A stretch of DNA of 42,449 bases. Source: 70-18 sp041691815 (GTDB lineage Bacteria; Pseudomonadota; Alphaproteobacteria; Acetobacterales; Acetobacteraceae). The number at the start of each line of letters is the position of its first letter. The stretch's first letter is position 1. Made by a program: the position numbers and the translations under genes. Below the pieces are notes generated by a model, which had not been told where the DNA came from, did no database searches, and saw nothing but the letters and a program-made list of their open reading frames with translations. The stretch is from positions 1 through 42,449 of the forward strand of contig JBEPTZ010000027.1 of assembly GCA_041691815.1 (NCBI GenBank), given 5' to 3'. Below are positions 37,803 through 42,449 of this stretch, piece by piece.

Positions 37803-40040
37803 ATCGACCAGGCCACCACGCTGATCACCGGCCTCGGCACCGCCGATCTTGGGCCTCGCGCCGCGGCGGCCTCGGGCAGCGTCACCAATATCGCGCTGCT
37901 GGCGGTCACCTGCGCGCTGCTGGTGGTGGCGGTGCTGATGGTGCTGCGCCTGCGGGCCGACCGCCGGCGCGACGCCGCCGCCCGCCGCGACCGTTCCGGC
38001 CTGGCCCGCGCCTATGCCGAACTCTCCGCCGCCAAGGCAGCTGCCGAGGCCCGTAGCGCCCAGTTGGAGGCAACCCTGTCCGGCATGTCCGACGGCGTAA
38101 TGATGCTGGACGCCGCTAATCGCCTGGTGCAGTGGAACGACCGTTTCCCGGAACTCACCGGCGTGCCGCGCGCCATGCTGGCGGTCGGCGTGGCGATGGT
38201 CGACATGATCCGCGCCCAGGCCCAGGCCGGCGAATTTTCCACCACCCCGGCTGAACTCGAGGCCGAGGTGGCGCGTCGCATGGCCTCGATCGCCACCGTT
38301 CGCCAGCATGTGGTGGTCGAGCGGGTCCGCCCCGACGGGCGGGTGATCGAGTTGCGGCGCAATCCGCTGCCGAATGGCGGCACGGTGACGCTGTATACCG
38401 ATATCACCGCGCGGCGCCGCGCCGAGGCCGCCCAGCGCGAGATCGCCACCGCCGCCGCCGGGCTGGTAGAGCAGAAGGCGCAATTCGTCGCCATGGTGTG
38501 CCACGAGGTGGCCGCCCCGCTCGACACCGTGCTGGAGTGCCTGCGCACGCTGGAACGGCCGATACCGCAAGCCATCGATGCCGTACCGCCGCCGACCGCG
38601 TTGCAGCACGCCCGCGCGGCCGCGGACACCATGGCGGAGCTGATGCGCGACATCCTGGACATCGCCCAGCTCGACGCCGGGCGGCTGGCGCTGCGGCCGG
38701 CCGACTACGCGCTGCCGGCGTTGCTGAGCGGAGTGGCCGACAGCTTTGCTCGCCGCGCCGCCCAACGCAGCATGCGGCTGGTGGTCGAGATCGCCCCGGC
38801 GCTTCCCGAGCGGCTCTACGGCGACAGCGGCCGGGTCCGTCAGGTGCTGGCCAATTTTGTCTCCAATGCGGTGAAATATTCCGATCCCGGGGAAATCCTG
38901 CTGCGCGCCTCGCGGCTAGACCTCGGTGCGCCGATGCTGCGGCTGGCGGTCGCCGATCGAGGCCCACGGGTGCCGCCGGCGCAGGCGGCGCTGCTGTTCC
39001 AGCCGTTCACCCGGCTGGCCGGCGCCGCCGCGCCGGACGCCACCGTGAACGACGCTGCCGCACCGTCCGGCGCCGGGCTGGGCCTGGTGATCTGCGAGCG
39101 GCTGGCGCGGGTGATGGGCGGCGAGGTTGGCCTAGCGGCGGGGGCTGCCGGCGGCAATGAATTCTGGCTCACCGTGCCGCTGCAGCCGGCCCGGCCGAGC
39201 GCGCCGCATCCGAACGCGGCTCCCTCGGATGCCATGCCGGCAGCCGGTGCCCTGCCGCCGCGCCGCCGCCGCCGCCGCGCGATGGTGCTGCTGGTCGAGG
39301 ACCTGCTGGTCAACCAGATGGTCATCGCCACCAAATTGCGGCGCGAGGGCCATCATGTGGATCTCGCCTCGTCGGGCGCCGAGGCATTGCGCCGCATCGC
39401 GCGAACCCCGTACGATATCGTGCTCACCGACCTGATGATGCCCGGCATGAGCGGCTTCGACGTGGCGCGCGCCATCCGCGCCCTGCCCAGCCCGGCCCGG
39501 CAGGTGCCGATCTTCGCGCTGACCGCGACCACTTCGGCCGAGGACCGCGACCGCTGCCTCGCCGCCGGCATGCAGGGTATGCTGGGCAAGCCGGTTGACC
39601 CCGCCGCCCTTGCCGAGGCGCTGGTGGCCGACTGCGTGGCCGCCGCACCAGGACCCGCGGCGCCCGCCCCGCCGCCGGCAGCGGCATCCACCCTGCTGGT
39701 CGACGCCGCCCGGCTGGAAGGCCTGCGTGAAGGCCTGCCCGCCGGGTTGTTCACCGAACTCGCCAGCCAGTGCATCGACGACCTGCACGCGCATATGGCC
39801 ACGCTGCGCGAGGCGCTGCGCGGTGATGCCGCCGAGGCGGTGGAGGCCAGCGCCCACGCCATGGCCGGCATGGCCGGCAATTACGGCCTGCAGGCGGTCG
39901 ACGCGCGGATGCGCAGCATCATGTCCGCCGCCCGCGCCGATGACCTTGCCGCCGCCCGTGCCGCCGCCCAGGGCTGCGAGAGCGAGTTGGAACGCACTGC
40001 CCAGGCGCTCGACCTGCTGCTGCAACTGCACGACGGATGA
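37803..40040 (+). CDS. Hybrid sensor histidine kinase: TM-PAS-HisKA-HATPase-REC-Hpt
   Basis: Membrane-bound multi-step phosphorelay kinase. In order: one TM helix (NIALLAVTCALLVVAVLMVL), a coiled coil, a PAS domain (SGMSDGVMMLDAANRLVQWN), the HisKA box with phospho-His codon at 38502 (MVCHEVAAPLD), an ATPase domain with N box NFVSNAVKYS and G2 box GAGLGL, a receiver with phospho-Asp codon at 39429 (LTDLMMPGM) and an Hpt domain with His codon at 39855. The start is uncertain. The first conventional codon, GTG 37923, would cut the TM helix. The frame is open back to 37749, and AGGGA lies 8 bases before an ATC at 37803, so I propose an unusual start there or at CTG 37821. The next gene overlaps by ATGA. 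No cognate regulator adjoins. Confidence 0.85.
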   Translation: MDQATTLITGLGTADLGPRAAAASGSVTNIALLAVTCALLVVAVLMVLRLRADRRRDAAARRDRSGLARAYAELSAAKAAAEARSAQLEATLSGMSDGVMMLDAANRLVQWNDRFPELTGVPRAMLAVGVAMVDMIRAQAQAGEFSTTPAELEAEVARRMASIATVRQHVVVERVRPDGRVIELRRNPLPNGGTVTLYTDITARRRAEAAQREIATAAAGLVEQKAQFVAMVCHEVAAPLDTVLECLRTLERPIPQAIDAVPPPTALQHARAAADTMAELMRDILDIAQLDAGRLALRPADYALPALLSGVADSFARRAAQRSMRLVVEIAPALPERLYGDSGRVRQVLANFVSNAVKYSDPGEILLRASRLDLGAPMLRLAVADRGPRVPPAQAALLFQPFTRLAGAAAPDATVNDAAAPSGAGLGLVICERLARVMGGEVGLAAGAAGGNEFWLTVPLQPARPSAPHPNAAPSDAMPAAGALPPRRRRRRAMVLLVEDLLVNQMVIATKLRREGHHVDLASSGAEALRRIARTPYDIVLTDLMMPGMSGFDVARAIRALPSPARQVPIFALTATTSAEDRDRCLAAGMQGMLGKPVDPAALAEALVADCVAAAPGPAAPAPPPAAASTLLVDAARLEGLREGLPAGLFTELASQCIDDLHAHMATLREALRGDAAEAVEASAHAMAGMAGNYGLQAVDARMRSIMSAARADDLAAARAAAQGCESELERTAQALDLLLQLHDG

Positions 40041-40627
40041 CCGCGCCGCCCGCCGCCGTTTATCTCGCCGGCCCCGACGTATTCCTGCCCGACCCGGCTG
40101 GCCGCGCCGCGAAGCTGAAGGCGATCTGCGCCCAGCACGGCCTGCGCGGCGTGTCGCCGCTGGACCAGCTCGCCGGCGGTGACCCGGCCGATTGGGCCGG
40201 CCTGCCGGAGGCGCTGCGTATCGCCAGGCGCAACGAGGCGCATATAGCCGGTTGCACCGCGCTGATCGCCAATCTCACGCCGTTCCGCGGCCCCAGCGCC
40301 GATGCCGGCACGGTGTTCGAACTCGGCTTCATGCGCGCCCTCGGTCGCCCGGTGTTCGGCTGGAGCAACAGCGCCGCCCCGTTCGCCGCCCGCACCCGCG
40401 CCTTCCTGGCGACCCAGCCGGCCGAGGCGCTGGCGATCGAGGATTTTCCCGACATGGCGGATAATCTGATGATCGACGGCGCCATCCATGCCTCCGGCGG
40501 CCGGCTGGTGACCCGCGCTGTGCCACCGGCGGCGCGATGGCACGACCTGACGGCATTCGAGGCGGTGGTGGCACTGGTCGGTTCGTGCCGCTTTGCATCG
40601 GTCGCAAGCATAAATTCGTCTGACTGA
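40037..40627 (+). CDS. Nucleoside 2-deoxyribosyltransferase-like protein
   Basis: A 196-residue protein of the fold that breaks or exchanges N-glycosidic bonds of deoxynucleosides or nucleotides. VYLAGPDVF is the typical first strand. The nucleophile region is GPSADAGTVFELGFMRALGRPV, where the Asp and Glu correspond to substrate-binding and catalytic residues. It starts inside the histidine kinase stop codon (ATGA), so translation is coupled, an uncommon partnership for a nucleotide-salvage enzyme. The C-terminal ~20 residues lie beyond the family core. It may act in nucleotide sanitation or salvage. Confidence 0.87.
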   Translation: MTAPPAAVYLAGPDVFLPDPAGRAAKLKAICAQHGLRGVSPLDQLAGGDPADWAGLPEALRIARRNEAHIAGCTALIANLTPFRGPSADAGTVFELGFMRALGRPVFGWSNSAAPFAARTRAFLATQPAEALAIEDFPDMADNLMIDGAIHASGGRLVTRAVPPAARWHDLTAFEAVVALVGSCRFASVASINSSD

Positions 40628-40635
40628 GGTTTGCC

Positions 40636-40652
40636 GCAGCGCATGCCGCTGC
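40636..40652 (+). terminator. Possible terminator after the kinase/deoxyribosyltransferase operon
   Basis: GCAGCG and CGCTGC pair around CATGC, nine bases after the stop codon and followed by only two T. It is a short stem, so the assignment is weak. Confidence 0.35.
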
Positions 40653-40762
40653 TTCGGCCAGTCTCCGCGTAGATCACCGTTGCGTGAGTGGCTCGCCATG
40701 CCTCGCCGCCACCCACAATATCGCCACATGATCCATCGCATTATGGGGAACAGGAGAACATC

Positions 40763-40879
40763 ATGAAACCGATCCGGTGGCTGTGCCTGGCGTTTACTCT
40801 GATTGCGCTGTCGGCCTGTGTCATTGCCCCCGGCCGTGGCTATCACCCGGACCGCTGGCACCACGGCTATTACCGCTAA
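40763..40879 (+). CDS. Very small lipoprotein (38 residues)
   Basis: MKPIRWLCLAFTLIALSAC is a complete lipoprotein signal with lipobox LSAC and lipidated Cys19. The mature peptide would be about 20 residues, rich in His, Tyr and Arg (GYHPDRWHHGYYR). AGGAG lies 7 bases before the ATG, which strongly supports it as a real gene. The size recalls entericidin-type peptides, but the His/Tyr tail differs, and metal or envelope binding is only a guess. It is a single gene with a 135-base leader upstream. Confidence 0.75.
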   Translation: MKPIRWLCLAFTLIALSACVIAPGRGYHPDRWHHGYYR

Positions 40880-40901
40880 GCCGGCGAGCGCTGCTGCCGA
40901 G

Positions 40902-41201
40902 TCAGGATTTCTCCAAAACCACTGCCAGCAGCCCCGGAAACCGGGCCTCCAGGTCGTCACCGCGCAGTGCATTCAAATGCACGGCGCCGGCGACGCGGGT
41001 CCGGATCACCCCGGCCTCGCGCAGCGCGCGGAAATGGTGCGACATGCTGGATTTCGGCCGGTCCTCGCCCAGCGCGCCGCAGGTCAACTCGCCGGCGGCG
41101 GCAATCCGCCGCACCATCTCCAGCCGCACCGGGTCGGACAGGGCCTGCAGCACGCGCGGCAGGTCCAGGCTGCTGGCGTCAGGGTGAAAAAACCGGCGCA
41201 T
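40902..41201 (-). CDS. ArsR-family winged-helix transcriptional regulator
   Basis: A 99-residue repressor-type protein. The winged-helix core runs from LQALSDPVRLEMVRRIAAAGEL through the recognition helix PKSSMSHHFRALREAGVI to the wing (RTRVAGAVHLNALR). The ELCVC metal-binding motif of arsenic/cadmium sensors is absent, so it is not an obvious metal sensor. I used ATG 41201 (MRRFFHPDASSLD); longer forms run into the operator region. It is divergent from the Old Yellow Enzyme gene 90 bases away and probably controls it and itself. Confidence 0.87.
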   Translation of the reverse strand: MRRFFHPDASSLDLPRVLQALSDPVRLEMVRRIAAAGELTCGALGEDRPKSSMSHHFRALREAGVIRTRVAGAVHLNALRGDDLEARFPGLLAVVLEKS

Positions 41202-41220
41202 GCCGCATGATAGCCGGCGA

Positions 41221-41255
41221 TTGACAGCAGTTCCATAGTTCGTAAATTCTCGAAC
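41221..41255 (+). promoter_or_regulatory. Promoter and operator between arsR-type gene and Old Yellow Enzyme gene
   Basis: A good -35 TTGACA (41221-41226) is followed, 16 bases on, by TAAATT (41243-41248) as a -10. An inverted repeat GTTCG-N8-CGAAC (41238-41255) surrounds that -10 box, so a regulator bound there would block the promoter. ArsR-family operators are often of this TTCG...CGAA form. The ATG of the flavoenzyme gene is at 41291, leaving about 35 bases of leader. Confidence 0.6.
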
Positions 41256-41290
41256 ATAACTTTCATGCGTCAGACCTGTTCGGGAAATCC

Positions 41291-42370
41291 ATGGCCAACC
41301 CACACCTGTTCGAACCGATCAGCTTCCGCTCGGTCACCGCCCGCAACCGCATCACCGTCGCGCCGATGTGCCAGTACAGCGCCACCGATGGCCTCGGCGA
41401 CGACTGGCACATCCAGCATCTCGGCGCCCGCGCCATGGGCGGCGCCGGCATCGTGATGACCGAGGCGACGCATGTCTCCGCAATCGGCCGCATCACGCCG
41501 CAATGCCTCGGCCTGTGGAACCCGGCGCATCAGCATCTGCTGTCCCGCGTCGCCCGCATCATCGCCATGGGCGGCGCAGTGCCGGCGATCCAGATCGCCC
41601 ATGCCGGCCGCAAGGCCAGCACCGAGGTGCCGTGGCGCGGCGGCAAGCCGATCACCATCGAGAATGGCGGCTGGCTGCCGCTCGGCCCCTCGGCCATTCC
41701 CTATGGCGACGGCTACACCGCGCCGCAGGCGCTGAGCGTGGCCGGGATCGCCGAGATCGTCGGCCAGTTCGCTGCCACCGCCCGGATGGCCCGCGAGGCC
41801 GGATTCAAGGTGGTCGAGATCCACGCAGCACACGGCTACCTGCTGCATTCCTTCCTGTCGCCGCTGTCCAACCATCGCCGCGACCAGTATGGCGGCGACC
41901 TCGCCGGCCGCAGCCGCGCGTTGCTCGAAGTGGTTGATGCGGTGCGCGGCGAGTGGCCGGACGAGTTGCCGCTGTTCGTGCGCATCTCCTCCACCGACTG
42001 GGTGGAAGGCGGATTGACCATCGCCGACACTGTGGAAGTCGCCAAGATGCTGAAGGCCACCGGCAAGGTGGACCTGATCGACGCCTCCTCCGGCGCCAAT
42101 TCGCCGAAGCAGCAGATCCCGTCGCTGCATCCCGGCTACCAGGTGCCGTTCGCCGAGGCGATGAAGCGCGAGGCCGGCATCGCCACCGGCGCGGTCGGGC
42201 TGATCACCGCCCCCGAGCACGCCGAGGAGATCATCGCCAACGGCCGCGCCGACCTGGTGTTCCTGGCCCGCGCGGTGCTGGCCGACCCGGGCTGGCCGCT
42301 GCACGCCGCCAAGGTGCTGGGTGCGACCCCACCGCTGATGCCGCAATATCTGCGCGCAACACTGCGGTAG
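41291..42370 (+). CDS. NADH:flavin oxidoreductase, Old Yellow Enzyme family (YqjM-like)
   Basis: An FMN-dependent ene-reductase of 359 residues. Features of the YqjM class are Cys27 in APMCQYS, which tunes the flavin, the His pair in EIHAAHGYLLHSFLSP (His178, His181) and the Tyr two residues later, followed by RRDQYGG. The C-terminal DLVFLARAVLADPGWP binds the FMN phosphate region. These enzymes reduce activated C=C bonds of enones, quinone-like compounds or nitro esters, often as an electrophile defence. The divergent ArsR-type gene and shared operator suggest inducible expression by such compounds, which is an inference. Confidence 0.93.
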   Translation: MANPHLFEPISFRSVTARNRITVAPMCQYSATDGLGDDWHIQHLGARAMGGAGIVMTEATHVSAIGRITPQCLGLWNPAHQHLLSRVARIIAMGGAVPAIQIAHAGRKASTEVPWRGGKPITIENGGWLPLGPSAIPYGDGYTAPQALSVAGIAEIVGQFAATARMAREAGFKVVEIHAAHGYLLHSFLSPLSNHRRDQYGGDLAGRSRALLEVVDAVRGEWPDELPLFVRISSTDWVEGGLTIADTVEVAKMLKATGKVDLIDASSGANSPKQQIPSLHPGYQVPFAEAMKREAGIATGAVGLITAPEHAEEIIANGRADLVFLARAVLADPGWPLHAAKVLGATPPLMPQYLRATLR

Positions 42371-42389
42371 CCGTCTTCCGAAGGGAGGT

Positions 42390-42449
42390 TGGTGGAGCCA
42401 AGCGGGATCGAACCGCTGACCTCCTGAATGCCATTCAGGCGCTCTCCCA
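42390..42449 (-). tRNA. tRNA-Ala(GGC), 5' part cut by the window edge
   Basis: Read on the minus strand, the anticodon stem-loop is CCTGA-ATGGCAT-TCAGG with anticodon GGC. It is followed by a variable loop, a normal T arm (GCGGTTCGATCCCGC) and the acceptor strand, with CCA encoded at 42390-42392. The D arm is partly present, and the 5' acceptor strand lies outside the window. The gene converges on the flavoenzyme gene, 19 bases from its stop. Confidence 0.93.

Overview
This is a GC-rich stretch of chromosome, almost certainly from an alphaproteobacterium. The family-level look is Acetobacteraceae/Rhodospirillales: very high GC3, alphaproteobacterial-type NADP isocitrate dehydrogenase and ArfB, and AT-rich palindromes between GC-rich genes. 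That placement is a judgement from reading the sequence, not from a search. I see no plasmid, phage, transposase, CRISPR or rRNA features.

Layout. Positions 61-3206 (minus) hold a two-gene operon: a TPR/O-GlcNAc-transferase-like GT41 glycosyltransferase followed, with an ATGA overlap, by glucose-1-phosphate cytidylyltransferase. Across a 0.5 kb AT-richer divergent intergenic region lies one enormous gene, 3719-21631 (plus). It encodes a roughly 5,970-residue RTX protein and fills 42% of the window. It contains two classes of long repeat modules, an inserted jelly-roll-like domain, four Calx-beta domains and C-terminal FG-GAP/VCBS-type repeats. A strong hairpin closes it.

Positions 21742-25598 (plus) carry an orphan ABC-type solute-binding protein, an ArsB/NhaD/SLC13-type permease, a short-chain dehydrogenase and the ribosome-rescue hydrolase ArfB, which appears to start at CTG directly after the dehydrogenase stop codon. 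A composite palindromic element (25604-25726) follows. Positions 25748-32431 hold metabolic genes on both strands: two alpha/beta hydrolases, a second SDR, a class III aminotransferase, a Tyr/Pro-rich exported protein, a MaoC-type hydratase, an MBL-fold hydrolase and an exported dienelactone hydrolase. Several convergent pairs overlap at their ends.

Positions 32607-36259 carry UDP-galactopyranose mutase, a GT61 glycosyltransferase and an MFS transporter. Then come icd with a clear terminator, a hybrid histidine kinase (TM-PAS-kinase-REC-Hpt) coupled to a nucleoside 2-deoxyribosyltransferase-like gene, a 38-residue lipoprotein, a divergent ArsR regulator/Old Yellow Enzyme pair with a visible operator, and a partial tRNA-Ala(GGC) at the right edge.

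The most interesting unit is the left half: a cytoplasmic-type GT41 glycosyltransferase and a sugar-nucleotide synthase divergent from a giant surface-type RTX protein packed with N-D-S/T and Ser/Thr-rich repeats. I propose, as inference only, that these form a dedicated modification and display system. No type I secretion genes lie in the window, so the exporter must be elsewhere.
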